From Trinickia dinghuensis (GTDB taxonomy: Bacteria; Pseudomonadota; Gammaproteobacteria; Burkholderiales; Burkholderiaceae): 64,000 nt of DNA. Position numbers and translations under genes: made by a program. This document shows positions 37,639-47,633 of the stretch, piece by piece. The stretch is from positions 124,001 through 188,000 of the forward strand of contig NZ_QRGA01000015.1 of assembly GCF_003367175.1 (NCBI RefSeq), in the 5' to 3' direction. The notes beneath the pieces were generated by a model, which was not told where the DNA came from, did no database searches, and saw only the letters and a program-made list of their open reading frames with translations. The first letter of the stretch is position 1, and each line of letters opens with the position of its first letter.

Positions 37639-38172
37639 ATGCAATTCACAATGCACCGGTTTGGGCTCGCCGCGTTCGCCGCGGCGGCCATCGTCAATCT
37701 AAACGCCTGCAGTTCGCTTTACACCGAAAGCGCCTCGGCGGGCGCCGGCATCGCCGGTGCGGCAGTGGCGTCCAAGGTCACGCGCAACGCAGCGGTTGCG
37801 ACCGGTATCGGTCTCGGCGCCGTCGCGGCCGCGAAAGCCGGCGTGCAATATACGGAACGGGTCGTCCATACGCATACCCAGGATGCGATCGCCAATGCCG
37901 CGGGACCGCTCGCGGTCGGCGCGGTCGCGCCGTGGTCGATCAAGCACACCGTGCCGATCGAGGACAACGAGCACGGTCGCGTCACCGTGAGCCGCACGAT
38001 CAGCACCGGCCCGCTCGACTGTAAGGAAATCGTCTTCTCCGTCGATCAGGACGCGACGAAGAAAAAGGCCGCCTCGAGCGCCTTCTACGTCGCCTCGGTC
38101 TGCCGCGACGGCACCGCGTGGAAATGGGCCTCGGCGGAACCGGCAACCGAACGCTGGGGTGCCCTGCAATGA
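37639..38172 (+). CDS. Putative lipoprotein with glycine-zipper-like N-terminus
   Basis: 177 residues. Signal ends with possible lipobox LNAC (cysteine near residue 24), followed by a Gly/Ala-rich helix (SAGAGIAGAAVASKVTRNAAVATGIGLGAVAAAKAG) and a C-terminal domain with APWSIKHTVPIEDNEHGRVTVSRTIST, CKEIVFSVD and WKWASAEPATERWGALQ. Function unknown. The downstream gene is a diverged copy, and the stop/start overlap (ATGA) implies coupled translation. Confidence 0.8.
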   Translation: MQFTMHRFGLAAFAAAAIVNLNACSSLYTESASAGAGIAGAAVASKVTRNAAVATGIGLGAVAAAKAGVQYTERVVHTHTQDAIANAAGPLAVGAVAPWSIKHTVPIEDNEHGRVTVSRTISTGPLDCKEIVFSVDQDATKKKAASSAFYVASVCRDGTAWKWASAEPATERWGALQ

Positions 38173-38672
38173 ACGCGCGCCTGATACTGGCCGCGCTCGT
38201 CTGCGCGGGTGCGGGCGCCGCGCTGAGCGGCTGCGCGTCGATCGGCGCGGCAAGCGGCGCCGTCGCCGGGGTGGCGACCGGTGCCGTCACCGCGAATCCG
38301 GCGGTTGGAATCGGCGTCGGCATCGCCGTTCAGGCCGCAACCGACGAAGCCGTGAACCGATACATGAAGTCCATGCATCAGGATCAGCAAGATGCGATTG
38401 CGGCGCTGGTCGGCGGCATGCCCGTCGGCGCGTCGCAGCCGTGGCGGGTCAAGCACAAGCTGCCGATCGAGAACGGCCACGGCGAAGTGCGCGTGACCCG
38501 CACCTTCGATACGGCGCTCGCGAACTGCAAGGAATTCGCGTTCTCGGTCGTCGATGGTGACAAACCGCATGCGAAGGTCGACTGGTTCACCGCGAGTGCC
38601 TGCCAGCAAGGTGCGGCATGGAAGTGGGCATCGGCGGAGCCGGCCGTCGAACGCTGGGGCACGCTGCAATAG
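38169..38672 (+). CDS. Putative lipoprotein, paralogue of the preceding gene
   Basis: 167 residues. Lipobox LSGC after MNARLILAALVCAGAGAA; Gly-zipper stretch GAASGAVAGVATGAVTANPAVGIGVGIAVQAATDEAVNRYMK; C-terminal block with QPWRVKHKLPIENGHGEVRVTRTF, CKEFAFSV and WKWASAEPAVERWGTLQ, nearly identical in layout to its neighbour. Likely a tandem duplication of an envelope lipoprotein. The in-frame extension upstream to 38118 lies inside the previous gene. Confidence 0.82.
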   Translation: MNARLILAALVCAGAGAALSGCASIGAASGAVAGVATGAVTANPAVGIGVGIAVQAATDEAVNRYMKSMHQDQQDAIAALVGGMPVGASQPWRVKHKLPIENGHGEVRVTRTFDTALANCKEFAFSVVDGDKPHAKVDWFTASACQQGAAWKWASAEPAVERWGTLQ

Positions 38673-38778
38673 CGGGTGGCCGGTGGCGGGTGGCGAGTGG
38701 CTAGCTAATCGCTACCGGACATCGCTACCGGATATCGCAATCGAGCCCAAGCATGCGTTGGGATTGCGCCGGTCTTGC

Positions 38779-39753
38779 CTAACTGGTCGAAAGCCCCTTC
38801 TCGGCCAGCCACGCTCGATTGAACAGTCTCGCGAAATACAAGCTGCCGCGATCGCAGAGCAACGTCACGATCGTATGCCCCGGCCCCATCTCGCGGGCTA
38901 GCTGCGCGGCGGCCCCGACATTGATCCCCGTCGAACCGCCCACATACAATCCCTCTTCGCGCAACAGCCGATAAACCATTGTCACGCAGGTTTGATCGTC
39001 GATACGAACGGCATCGTCGATCGCCGTCCCCTCGAGGTTGGCCGTGACGCGACTCGAGCCGATGCCCTCGGTGATCGAGTTGCCCTCGGCCTTGATTTCG
39101 CCCGTCTTGACGAAGTTGTACAACCCGCTGCCGTGCGGATCGGCCAGGACGATCTTGATCGCTTCGTTCCGTTCTTTCAGATAGCGCGAAACACCGGCGA
39201 GCGTCCCGCCCGTGCCCGTCGCGCAAACGAACGCATCGACTTTGCCGTCGGTATCGCGCCAAATCTCGGGGCCGGTCGTTTCGTAATGCGCCTGGCGATT
39301 GACGACGTTGTCGAACTGGTTCGCCCAGATGGCGTTCTCGGTCTGCTCGGCAAGTCTGCCCGCGATCTTCTGATAATTGTCGGGGTCCTTGTAAGGTTTG
39401 GCCGGCACAGGCCGAACCTCGGCGCCGAGCACGCGCAGCAGGTCCATCTTTTCCTGCGATTGCGTTTCGGGAATCACGATCACGCAGCGATAGCCGCGTG
39501 CCGCGCAGATATGCGCGAGACCGATGCCCGTGTTGCCCGCCGTGCCCTCCACGACGGTACCGCCGGGCCTGAGCGCGCCGCGGCGCTCGGCATCGCGAAT
39601 GATGTAGAGCGCGGCCCGATCCTTGACCGAACCGCCCGGGTTCATGAACTCGGCTTTGCCGAAGATCTCGCAGCCGGTTTCATCGCTCAGGCGAGCGAGC
39701 CGAATGAGCGGCGTGCCGCCAACGGCACCGACGAAGCCATCGCATCGAGGCAT
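38779..39753 (-). CDS. Cysteine synthase-like PLP enzyme
   Basis: 324 residues of the beta-family PLP fold: lysine in NPGGSVKDRAALYII, TAGNTG substrate loop, GTGGTLAGVSRYLKE glycine loop, GGSTGIN phosphate loop. Replaces the leaving group of O-acetylserine (or similar) with sulfide. AAGGAG six bases ahead of the ATG at 39753. The upstream in-frame extension toward 40416 overlaps liuD antisense and is not real. Lies after the liu operon in the same direction (72-base gap). Not obviously the housekeeping cysK or cysM. Confidence 0.88.
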   Translation of the reverse strand: MPRCDGFVGAVGGTPLIRLARLSDETGCEIFGKAEFMNPGGSVKDRAALYIIRDAERRGALRPGGTVVEGTAGNTGIGLAHICAARGYRCVIVIPETQSQEKMDLLRVLGAEVRPVPAKPYKDPDNYQKIAGRLAEQTENAIWANQFDNVVNRQAHYETTGPEIWRDTDGKVDAFVCATGTGGTLAGVSRYLKERNEAIKIVLADPHGSGLYNFVKTGEIKAEGNSITEGIGSSRVTANLEGTAIDDAVRIDDQTCVTMVYRLLREEGLYVGGSTGINVGAAAQLAREMGPGHTIVTLLCDRGSLYFARLFNRAWLAEKGLSTS

Positions 39754-39824
39754 GATGCACTCCTTGTCGGAGACAGGATGCAGACGCTTCCAGCATAGGC
39801 CACGCCAAGAAGCAAAGCGACGCC

Positions 39825-41831
39825 TTACTGCGCTTCCATGACGAGCAACTGCGCGCCATCGGCGACTTGATCGCCCACGCCATACAGCACTTCGGCCACC
39901 TTGCCGGCCGTCGGCGCGCCGATCGTATGCTCCATCTTCATCGCTTCCATGACGATCAGCGGCGCGCCCTTCTCCACCACCGCGCCCGGCTCCACGAGAA
40001 CGGCGATGACCTTGCCCGGCATCGGCGCCGTCAGCCGCCCTTCGCCATGCTCGGCATCGGCCGCGTGCGCCAGCAAATTCTGCCATTCGAACGTCAGTGC
40101 CGACCCTTGGCAGAAGATGTGGAACAGATCGCCGTCGACGAACACGCGCCCCGTCACACGCGCTTCCCCGATACGCGCGCCGAACGTATGCGGTTCGCTG
40201 CCGCGCCACCAGTCGAATGCATCGACCGCACCGTCGTGCTCGAGCGTGCGCGAATCGCCCTCGCGCGCATAAACGGCTTTGAACGCGCGCTCGTCGTCCG
40301 GATCGCGCCATTCGATCGTTTGCCGATAGCTGCCGTTCAGCCGCCAATGCGACAGCGCGTCCCACGGCGACCCGCCATGCGCGACGCCGCCTTCGCGCGT
40401 CAGCAGCGCGCCGCACGCGAGCGCCAGCGCTTCCTTGAAAGGCTTGTCGGCGGGAGCGAACAACGCGTCATGGTGGCGTTCGATGAGGCCCGTGTCCAAA
40501 TCGGCCGTCGCGAACGGTTGGCTTTCGACGATGCGCCGCAAGAACGCCACGTTGGTTTGCGGGCCCACGGCCTCGCAGCCTTGCAACGCCCGGCTCATCC
40601 GCGCAAGGGCTTCCTCGCGCGTGGCGCCGTGCACGATCAGCTTCGCGATCATCGGATCGTAAAACGGGGTGATCGTATCGCCTTCGCGTACGCCGCTGTC
40701 GATACGCACCGGCGCGCGCTTCGGCATGCCGATCGAAAACTCGACGCCCTCGGGCATGCGCAGATACTTGAGCGTGCCCGTCGACGGCAAGAAGCCGCGA
40801 GCGGGATTCTCGGCATAGACGCGCGCTTCGATCGCATGGCCATCGATCCGCAACTCGTCCTGCCGCAACGGCAACGGCTCGCCCGAGGCCACGCGCAGTT
40901 GCCATTCCACGAGGTCTTGCCCCGTGATCATCTCGGTGACCGGGTGCTCGACCTGCAGCCGCGTGTTCATCTCCATGAAGTAGAACGCGCTTTCGGTCAT
41001 GATGAATTCGACCGTGCCCGCGCCGACGTAGGAAACCGCGCGCGCGGCCGCAACCGCGGCCTCGCCCATCGCGCGGCGCACGTCGTCCGACAGGCCCGGC
41101 GCCGGCGCCTCTTCGAGCACTTTCTGATGGCGGCGCTGCACCGAGCAATCGCGATCGAACAGATAGACGGCGCCGCCGTGCTGATCGGCGAACACTTGCA
41201 CTTCGACGTGACGCGGGCGCGTCAGATATTTTTCGATCAGCACGCGATCGTTGCCGAAGCTGCTTGCCGCTTCGCGTTTGCAGGACGCCAGCGCTTGGGC
41301 GAAGTCCGCGCTCTTTTCCACGACGCGCATGCCTTTGCCGCCGCCGCCCGCGCTCGCCTTCAGCAACACGGGATAACCGATCTCGTCGGCTTCGCGCTGC
41401 AATAGCTCGGGGTCTTGATCGTCGCCGTGATATCCCGGCACGAGCGGCACCGCCGCCGCGTGCATGAGCGCCTTGGCCGCGGCCTTCGATCCCATCGCGG
41501 CGATGGCCGACACCGGCGGGCCGATGAATACGAGCCCCGCCGCCTCGCAGGCCTGCGCAAAATCTTCGTTCTCCGACAGAAAACCGTAGCCGGGATGGAC
41601 GGCTTGCGCGCCGGTGCGCACGGCGGCGTCGATGATGCGCTCGATGCGCAGATAGCTCTCGCTCGCGGCCGCGCCGCCGATATGCACGGCTTCGTCGCAA
41701 GCCGCGACATGCTTGGCGTTCGCGTCGGCATCGGAGTACACCGCGACGCTTGCGATCCCGAGCCGCTTGCACGTCGCCGCCACGCGGCAAGCGATCTCGC
41801 CGCGGTTCGCAATCAGAATCTTGTTGAACAT
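39825..41831 (-). CDS. liuD: Methylcrotonyl-CoA carboxylase, biotin-containing alpha subunit
   Basis: 668 residues. Biotin carboxylase domain (MFNKILIANRGEIACRV; GGGGKGMRVV; HQKVLEEAPAP; FIMTESAFYFMEMNTRLQVEHPVTEMITG) and C-terminal biotin carrier with biotinyl lysine in VMEAMKMEH. ATP-dependent carboxylation of biotin for leucine breakdown. The start at 41831 (MFNKIL) is the family start. Gene order liuA-liuB-liuC-liuD is the usual one. Confidence 0.95.
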   Translation of the reverse strand: MFNKILIANRGEIACRVAATCKRLGIASVAVYSDADANAKHVAACDEAVHIGGAAASESYLRIERIIDAAVRTGAQAVHPGYGFLSENEDFAQACEAAGLVFIGPPVSAIAAMGSKAAAKALMHAAAVPLVPGYHGDDQDPELLQREADEIGYPVLLKASAGGGGKGMRVVEKSADFAQALASCKREAASSFGNDRVLIEKYLTRPRHVEVQVFADQHGGAVYLFDRDCSVQRRHQKVLEEAPAPGLSDDVRRAMGEAAVAAARAVSYVGAGTVEFIMTESAFYFMEMNTRLQVEHPVTEMITGQDLVEWQLRVASGEPLPLRQDELRIDGHAIEARVYAENPARGFLPSTGTLKYLRMPEGVEFSIGMPKRAPVRIDSGVREGDTITPFYDPMIAKLIVHGATREEALARMSRALQGCEAVGPQTNVAFLRRIVESQPFATADLDTGLIERHHDALFAPADKPFKEALALACGALLTREGGVAHGGSPWDALSHWRLNGSYRQTIEWRDPDDERAFKAVYAREGDSRTLEHDGAVDAFDWWRGSEPHTFGARIGEARVTGRVFVDGDLFHIFCQGSALTFEWQNLLAHAADAEHGEGRLTAPMPGKVIAVLVEPGAVVEKGAPLIVMEAMKMEHTIGAPTAGKVAEVLYGVGDQVADGAQLLVMEAQ

Positions 41832-41866
41832 GTGAAGTCTCGCAATGGAGCGGCAGTCGGTTGCGG

Positions 41867-42658
41867 TCAGTCGCGCCAAGCCGGCGCGCGTTTTTCGAGG
41901 AACGAGGCCACGCCCTCGCGCCCTTCTTCGCTCGCGCGAATGCTGGCGATGCGGCGAGCGGTGTCGTCGATCAAAGCTTCGTCGAGCACGCGGCCCGCCA
42001 CGTCCTGCACGAGGCGCTTCGATTCGCGCACGGCGTTCGGACTATTGGCGCACAGCGTGGCCGTCATCTTTTCGATGGTGCCGTCGAGCGCATCGGACGC
42101 GACCATTTCATGCACGAGCCCGAGGCGCTGCGCCGTCGCGCAATCGAAGAGCTCGGCCGTGGTGAAATAGCGGCGCGAGGCCCGCTCGCCGAGCGCACGC
42201 ACGACATACGGTGCGATAGTCGCGGCGATGAGGCCGAGCCGCGCTTCCGAGAGGCAAAACCGGGCGCTGTCGACAGCGACGACGATATCGGCCGCCGCGA
42301 CCAACCCCACGCCTCCCGCATACGCATCGCCCGATACGCGAGCGATAACAGGCTTCGAGACGCGATAGATCGCCGACAGCATGTCGGCGAGACGGCGGGC
42401 GTCGACGCGATTCTCCTCGTCGGAGAACGTCGCCATCTTCTTCATCCAGTTCAGATCCGCGCCGGCGCAGAACGCCGGACCGTTGGCGGCAAGTACGATC
42501 GCGCGAACGTCGTCGCGGGCATCGAGCCCGCCGAACACGTCGGTCAGTTCGGCGATCGTCGTCTCGTTGAACGCGTTGCGCACGTCGGGGCGATTGAGCG
42601 TGACCTTCGCCACATGCCCCGCGAACGCAACTTCCAGCATGCTGTATTGCATTGACAT
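41867..42658 (-). CDS. liuC: Methylglutaconyl-CoA hydratase (enoyl-CoA hydratase family)
   Basis: 263 residues, crotonase fold: RPDVRNAFNETTIAELTDVFGGLD, oxyanion-hole GPAFCAGADLNWMKKM, ARVSGDAYAGGVGLVAAADIVVA. Hydrates 3-methylglutaconyl-CoA to HMG-CoA. Identity as LiuC rests on position between the two carboxylase genes plus family match. Confidence 0.9.
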   Translation of the reverse strand: MSMQYSMLEVAFAGHVAKVTLNRPDVRNAFNETTIAELTDVFGGLDARDDVRAIVLAANGPAFCAGADLNWMKKMATFSDEENRVDARRLADMLSAIYRVSKPVIARVSGDAYAGGVGLVAAADIVVAVDSARFCLSEARLGLIAATIAPYVVRALGERASRRYFTTAELFDCATAQRLGLVHEMVASDALDGTIEKMTATLCANSPNAVRESKRLVQDVAGRVLDEALIDDTARRIASIRASEEGREGVASFLEKRAPAWRD

Positions 42659-42686
42659 CTATCGTCTCCGTGAGGGTCTAGTGCCC

Positions 42687-42729
42687 CGAGTTGGGCGCTC
42701 GTATGATTCCAACGTATGATCCCAACTCG
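42687..42729. repeat. Inverted repeat between liuB and liuC
   Basis: CGAGTTGGG (42687-42695) and CCCAACTCG (42721-42729): perfect 9-bp arms with a 25-bp loop that holds a duplicated CGTATGATYCC. It sits in the 88-base gap inside the operon and could form an mRNA hairpin affecting processing or relative expression. Confidence 0.6.
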
Positions 42730-42746
42730 TGCACTACGACGACGCC

Positions 42747-44354
42747 TTACATTCTGAACAAGCCGAAGCGCGTGTCTTCGATCGGCGCGTTCATCGTTGC
42801 CGACAGCCCGAGGCCCAGCACGTCGCGCGTTTGCGCGGGATCGATCACGCCGTCGTCCCACAGTCGCGCACTCGCATAGTACGGATGCCCTTGATGCTCG
42901 TACTGATCGCGAATCGGCTTCTTGAACGCCTCCTCTTCATCCGCGCTCCAGGTGCCGCCCTTGCCTTCGATGCCGTCGCGCTTGACCGTGGCCAGCACCG
43001 ATGCGGCCTGCTCGCCGCCCATCACCGAGATACGCGCGTTCGGCCACATCCAAAGGAAGCGCGGCGAGTAGGCGCGGCCGCACATGCCGTAGTTGCCGGC
43101 GCCGAACGAGCCGCCGATGATGACCGTGAACTTCGGCACCTTCGCGGTTGCCACGGCCGTCACCATCTTCGCGCCGTGGCGCGCGATCCCTTCGTTCTCG
43201 TACTTGCGGCCCACCATGAAGCCCGTGATGTTCTGCAGGAACACGAGCGGAATCTTGCGCTGGCAGCACAGCTCGATGAAGTGCGCCCCCTTAACCGCCG
43301 ATTCGGAGAACAAGATGCCGTTGTTCGCGATGATGCCGACCGGGTGCCCCCAAATGTGGGCGAACCCCGTCACGAGCGTCGTGCCGAAACGCGCCTTGAA
43401 TTCGTCGAACTCGGAATCGTCGACGATGCGCGCGATGACTTCGCGCACGTCGAACGGCTTGCGCGTATCGACGGGGATCACGCCGTACAGGCTCTGCGCG
43501 TCATAGCGCGGCAGCTTGACTTCGCGCATCGCGACCGGCGGCCGCTTCGTGCGGTTCAGCTTGCCGACGAGGCCGCGCGCCAATGCGAGCGCGTGCGCGT
43601 CGTTCTGCGCGAGATGATCGGCCACGCCCGAGAGCCGGGTATGGACGTCGCCGCCGCCGAGGTCTTCGGCGCTGACTTCCTCGCCCGTCGCCGCCTTCAC
43701 GAGCGGGGGCCCGCCCAAGAAGATCGTGCCTTGGTTCTTGACGATGATCGACTCGTCGCTCATGGCGGGCACATACGCGCCGCCGGCCGTGCACGATCCC
43801 ATGACGACGGCGATCTGCGCGATGCCCGCGGCCGACATGTTCGCTTGATTGAAGAAGATGCGGCCGAAGTGATCGCGATCGGGGAAGACGTCGTCCTGAT
43901 TCGGCAGATTCGCGCCGCCCGAATCGACGAGATAGACGCACGGCAGCCGGTTCTCGGCGGCGATTTCCTGCGCCCGCACGTGCTTCTTGACCGTCATCGG
44001 GTAGTACGTGCCGCCCTTGACCGTCGCGTCGTTGCAGACGATCACGCACTCTTGTCCCGCGATGCGGCCGATACCGGTGATGACGCCGGCACCGGGCGCG
44101 GCATCGTGATACATGCCGAACGCGGCGAGCTGCGAGAACTCGAGGAACGGCGTGCCCGGATCGAGCAGTTGCGCGATGCGATCGCGCGGCAGCAGCTTGC
44201 CGCGCGACACGTGCTTGTCGCGCGCGGCTTGTCCGCCGCCGAGCGCGAGATGGGCCACCTTCGCGCGCAGATCGGCGACGACCGCATCAAGCGCGGCGGC
44301 GTTCGCTCGAAAATCGTCCGAGCGCGGGTTCAACTTGCTTTCGATGATCGGCAT
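42747..44354 (-). CDS. liuB: Methylcrotonyl-CoA carboxylase, carboxyltransferase beta subunit
   Basis: 535 residues, carboxyltransferase fold: [92 protein letters not shown], and C-terminal [14 protein letters not shown]. Transfers CO2 from biotin to 3-methylcrotonyl-CoA. The start MPIIESKLN is used; an in-frame TTG three codons upstream is possible. Confidence 0.95.
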   Translation of the reverse strand: MPIIESKLNPRSDDFRANAAALDAVVADLRAKVAHLALGGGQAARDKHVSRGKLLPRDRIAQLLDPGTPFLEFSQLAAFGMYHDAAPGAGVITGIGRIAGQECVIVCNDATVKGGTYYPMTVKKHVRAQEIAAENRLPCVYLVDSGGANLPNQDDVFPDRDHFGRIFFNQANMSAAGIAQIAVVMGSCTAGGAYVPAMSDESIIVKNQGTIFLGGPPLVKAATGEEVSAEDLGGGDVHTRLSGVADHLAQNDAHALALARGLVGKLNRTKRPPVAMREVKLPRYDAQSLYGVIPVDTRKPFDVREVIARIVDDSEFDEFKARFGTTLVTGFAHIWGHPVGIIANNGILFSESAVKGAHFIELCCQRKIPLVFLQNITGFMVGRKYENEGIARHGAKMVTAVATAKVPKFTVIIGGSFGAGNYGMCGRAYSPRFLWMWPNARISVMGGEQAASVLATVKRDGIEGKGGTWSADEEEAFKKPIRDQYEHQGHPYYASARLWDDGVIDPAQTRDVLGLGLSATMNAPIEDTRFGLFRM

Positions 44355-44451
44355 GGGGCTCAATGCTCCGTCTCGCGGCGTTCGTCTAAGGTCGCCTAAG
44401 TGGGTCTAATCGTCCAGCGTGCAGCGTCCTGCGTCTAACCGTGGATCCGCA

Positions 44452-45633
44452 TCAAGCGGTTTCGGCGAACAGTTCGCGGCCGATCAGCATGCGGCGCACC
44501 TCGCTCGTGCCGGCGCCGATTTCATAGAGCTTCGCGTCTCGCCACAGCCGGCCGACCGGGTACTCGTTGATGTAGCCGTTGCCGCCGAGGATCTGAATCG
44601 CTTCGCCGGCCATCCACGTGGCTTTCTCGGCCGTATAGAGAATGACGCCCGCGCAGTCCTTGCGCACTTGGCGCACGTGGTCCTTGCCGGCCGTGTCGAG
44701 CTGCCGGCCGACCGCGTACAGATAGGCGCGGCAAGCCTGCAGCGTCGTGTACATGTCGGCGACCTTGCCTTGAATCAGCTGGAATTCGCCGATCGATTGG
44801 CCGAATTGCTTGCGATCGTGGATATACGGCACGACCGCATCCATGCAGGCAAGCATGATGCCGGTCGGGCCGCCGGCCAGCACCGCGCGTTCGTAGTCGA
44901 GCCCGCTCATCAGCACCTTCACGCCGCCGTGCAGCGTGCCGAGAATGTTTTCCTCGGGCACTTCGACGTCCTGGAACACGAGTTCGCCCGTGTGCGAGCC
45001 GCGCATGCCGAGCTTGTCGAGCTTTTGCGCGACCGAGAAGCCTTTCATGCCCTTTTCGACGATGAAGGCCGTGATGCCGCGCGCGCCGGCCTCGACGTCC
45101 GTCTTCGCGTAGACGACGAGCGTGTCGCAGTCGGGACCATTCGTGATCCACATCTTCGTGCCGTTCAGCACGTAACGATCGCCGCGCTTATCGGCGCGCA
45201 GCTTCATGCTGACGACGTCCGAGCCGGCGTTCGGCTCGCTCATCGCCAACGCGCCGACGTGCTCGCCCGATACGAGCTTGGGCAGGTACTTGCTCTTTTG
45301 CTCGGGCGTGCCGTTGCGGTGAATCTGGTTCACGCACAGGTTCGAGTGCGCGCCGTACGACAAGCCGACCGATGCCGACGCGCGCGAGATCTCCTCCATC
45401 GCGATCATGTGCGCCGTGTAGCCCATGTTCGCGCCGCCGTATTCCTCGGACACCGTCATGCCGAGCACGCCGAGGTCTCCGAACTTGCGCCACAGATCCA
45501 TCGGGAATTGGTCGTTGCGATCGATTTCGCCCGCTCGCGGCGCGATTTCCTTCGCGGCGAAGGTGGCAATCGCGTCGCGCAGCATGTCGATGTCTTCGCC
45601 GAGCGCGAACTGCAAACCAGGCACATTGCTCAT
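44452..45633 (-). CDS. liuA: Isovaleryl-CoA dehydrogenase
   Basis: 393 residues, acyl-CoA dehydrogenase fold: [37 protein letters not shown], and glutamate in [13 protein letters not shown], the catalytic-base position specific to isovaleryl-CoA dehydrogenase, with [44 protein letters not shown]-dependent oxidation of isovaleryl-CoA, passing electrons to ETF. First gene of the liu operon, divergent from a TetR regulator. Confidence 0.95.
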   Translation of the reverse strand: MSNVPGLQFALGEDIDMLRDAIATFAAKEIAPRAGEIDRNDQFPMDLWRKFGDLGVLGMTVSEEYGGANMGYTAHMIAMEEISRASASVGLSYGAHSNLCVNQIHRNGTPEQKSKYLPKLVSGEHVGALAMSEPNAGSDVVSMKLRADKRGDRYVLNGTKMWITNGPDCDTLVVYAKTDVEAGARGITAFIVEKGMKGFSVAQKLDKLGMRGSHTGELVFQDVEVPEENILGTLHGGVKVLMSGLDYERAVLAGGPTGIMLACMDAVVPYIHDRKQFGQSIGEFQLIQGKVADMYTTLQACRAYLYAVGRQLDTAGKDHVRQVRKDCAGVILYTAEKATWMAGEAIQILGGNGYINEYPVGRLWRDAKLYEIGAGTSEVRRMLIGRELFAETA

Positions 45634-45830
45634 GAACGTCTCCTCGAATTCGATTTGGGGCCGGATCTAGCCCTGCGAGCGGCACGAGCGCTCGGTCACC
45701 GCGCATTTCACGCCACATTTACGTAAGCGTCAATAGTTTTATTGAGGAAAGCTCATTTTTCAGTGTGGGCGCAGCGGCATAGGCCGGCGGTGGTAATATC
45801 CGGCGCAGCAACCCAGCGGGCACGGCAAAG
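45634..45830. promoter_or_regulatory. liuA/tetR divergent promoter region
   Basis: 197 bases between divergent starts. A palindromic TTACGTAA core is at 45719-45726 in an AT-richer patch (45715-45760) likely to hold a promoter. Plausible operator for the adjacent TetR (LiuQ-type) protein; inferred from position only. Confidence 0.4.
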
Positions 45831-46577
45831 TTGAATACGACTCAGACGGTGGAAGAATCGAAGGCCGAGGCAAGCGGCGCAAGGCGCCAGCCGGCCGGAC
45901 GCAAATCTCAGCAGCGCGTGAAGGACATCCTTCAGGCGGGGCGCGAGGTGTTTTCCGAAAAAGGCTACGAACGCGCTACGACGGCGGAGATCGCGCAGCG
46001 GCTCGGCGTCTCGGAGGCGACCGTCTTCAGCTACTTTCGCGGCAAGCGCGAGCTGTGCGCCCGCGTGATCGCCGATTGGTACGACGAAATCATTGCCGCG
46101 ATCGAAACGGGGCTGCCGAGAGACGGCAGTGCGCGTCAGCAATTCGCCTTCATCGTCCGCACGCACTTGCGGCTGATGCTCGTGCACGGGACCGGGATGT
46201 GCTCGCTCGTGCTGTCCGAGGGGCGTGCCAAGCATCACGAGCTCAGCGCGGAATTGACGGCGCTGCAGCGCCGCTACACGGCGCCGTTGATGAGGGTGCT
46301 GTCGCAGGGGCAGCAGGCGGGGCAGATTCGCGCCGATTTTCCGCTGCGGTTGATGCGGTCGATGGTGTTCGGTCCGATGGAGCATGTGCTGTGGGATGCT
46401 ACCCTGGCGCATCGCACACTCGATATCGACGGGACGGCAGACCGTCTCGTCGATGTTCTCTGGACCGCACTGCAGCCGCCCGCGCCTGCGCTCGACTCGT
46501 TGACCCGGCTCAAAGAAGACGTCAGCGAAGCGATGCGCCGCTACGACACGGCTACAAAGAAGGATACGCATCGATGA
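45831..46577 (+). CDS. TetR-family regulator, probable LiuQ-type regulator of leucine degradation
   Basis: 248 residues from a TTG start. Helix-turn-helix RVKDILQAGREVFSEKGYERATTAEIAQRLGVSEATVFSYFRGKRELCARVI. Divergent from liuABCD. TetR regulators called LiuQ are described for branched-chain amino acid catabolism in beta-proteobacteria, so this is the likely role. Its stop overlaps the start of the DUF2891 gene (ATGA). Confidence 0.85.
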   Translation: MNTTQTVEESKAEASGARRQPAGRKSQQRVKDILQAGREVFSEKGYERATTAEIAQRLGVSEATVFSYFRGKRELCARVIADWYDEIIAAIETGLPRDGSARQQFAFIVRTHLRLMLVHGTGMCSLVLSEGRAKHHELSAELTALQRRYTAPLMRVLSQGQQAGQIRADFPLRLMRSMVFGPMEHVLWDATLAHRTLDIDGTADRLVDVLWTALQPPAPALDSLTRLKEDVSEAMRRYDTATKKDTHR

Positions 46578-47584
46578 CCGCTCGACTCACGCATGCTACC
46601 GCCTCGAAGTTCGCTACCCTCGCCTTGTCGCATCTCACGCGCGAGTATCCGAACCACCTCACGCATGCGGTTTCGGGGCCGCAGGATCTGCGGTCGCCGC
46701 GGGAACTGCATCCGATTTTTTACGGCAGCTACGACTGGCATTCTTGCGTGCATGGATATTGGCTGCTGGTGAGGCTGCTCGATCGGTATCCTGAACTGCC
46801 GCAGGCGCAGCAGATCCGGGGCGTCATCGATAAGCATTTCACCGCGGAGAATGTGGCGGGCGAAGTCGCATATTTGAGTCAGCCTCACAATCGCGGATTC
46901 GAACGGCCGTATGGATGGGCTTGGCTGCTTGCCCTCGCTGGGCAATTGGATGGGATGCGATCGCCGGAGGGGATTCGTTGGGCTTCAACGCTTGCGCCGC
47001 TGACCGAAGTCTTTGTCGAGCGGTTCATGGCGTTTTTGCCGAAGGCGACTTATCCGCTGCGCGTCGGGACGCATTTCAATACGGCGTTTGCGCTTGCACT
47101 GACGATCGAGTTCGCGCGGAAAACGGGGCGCGACGAGTTGGTTGCGCTTGTGGAAGAGACGGCGTGGCGTTGGTACAAGCGCGATACGGATTGTCAGGCG
47201 TGGGAGCCGGGCGGCGATGAGTTTTTATCACCGGCGCTGATGGAAGCCGAATTAATGCGGCGCGTGCTGCCGCTCGATGCGTTCAATATCTGGTTCGAGC
47301 GGTTTCTGCCTCGGCTGGGACAACGGGAACCGGCCACGCTGTTCGTGCCGGCGACGGTTACCGATCGCACCGATGGAAAGATCGCGCACCTCGACGGGCT
47401 GAATTTGAGCCGGGCTTGGTGTCAGAGGTCACTGGCTCGAGCGCTGGCCGATGGCGATCCGCGCAAACGGGTATTGGAAGAGGCAGCCGAGACGCATTTG
47501 AACGAGGCGCTTGCTCACGTCGCCGGCGACTACATGGGAGAGCATTGGCTTGCGTCGTTTGCGTTGTTGGCGCTCGAGGCTTGA
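46574..47584 (+). CDS. DUF2891 family protein
   Basis: 336 residues: LTREYPNHLTHAVSGPQDLRSPRELHPIFYGSYDWHSCVHGYWLLVRLL, RPYGWAWLLALAGQL, HFNTAFALALTIEFA, GGDEFLSPALMEAELMRRVL, GDYMGEHWLASFALLAL. An all-helical (alpha/alpha toroid-like) architecture with conserved Trp/His patches; biochemical function unknown. Translationally coupled to the tetR gene. Last gene of the ordinary chromosome-like region before the biosynthetic cluster, convergent with it. Confidence 0.88.
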   Translation: MTARLTHATASKFATLALSHLTREYPNHLTHAVSGPQDLRSPRELHPIFYGSYDWHSCVHGYWLLVRLLDRYPELPQAQQIRGVIDKHFTAENVAGEVAYLSQPHNRGFERPYGWAWLLALAGQLDGMRSPEGIRWASTLAPLTEVFVERFMAFLPKATYPLRVGTHFNTAFALALTIEFARKTGRDELVALVEETAWRWYKRDTDCQAWEPGGDEFLSPALMEAELMRRVLPLDAFNIWFERFLPRLGQREPATLFVPATVTDRTDGKIAHLDGLNLSRAWCQRSLARALADGDPRKRVLEEAAETHLNEALAHVAGDYMGEHWLASFALLALEA

Positions 47585-47633
47585 TGCAACTGTCGGCCGA
47601 CTCCCCCATTCCCCGACGAACCTAACATGTTGT

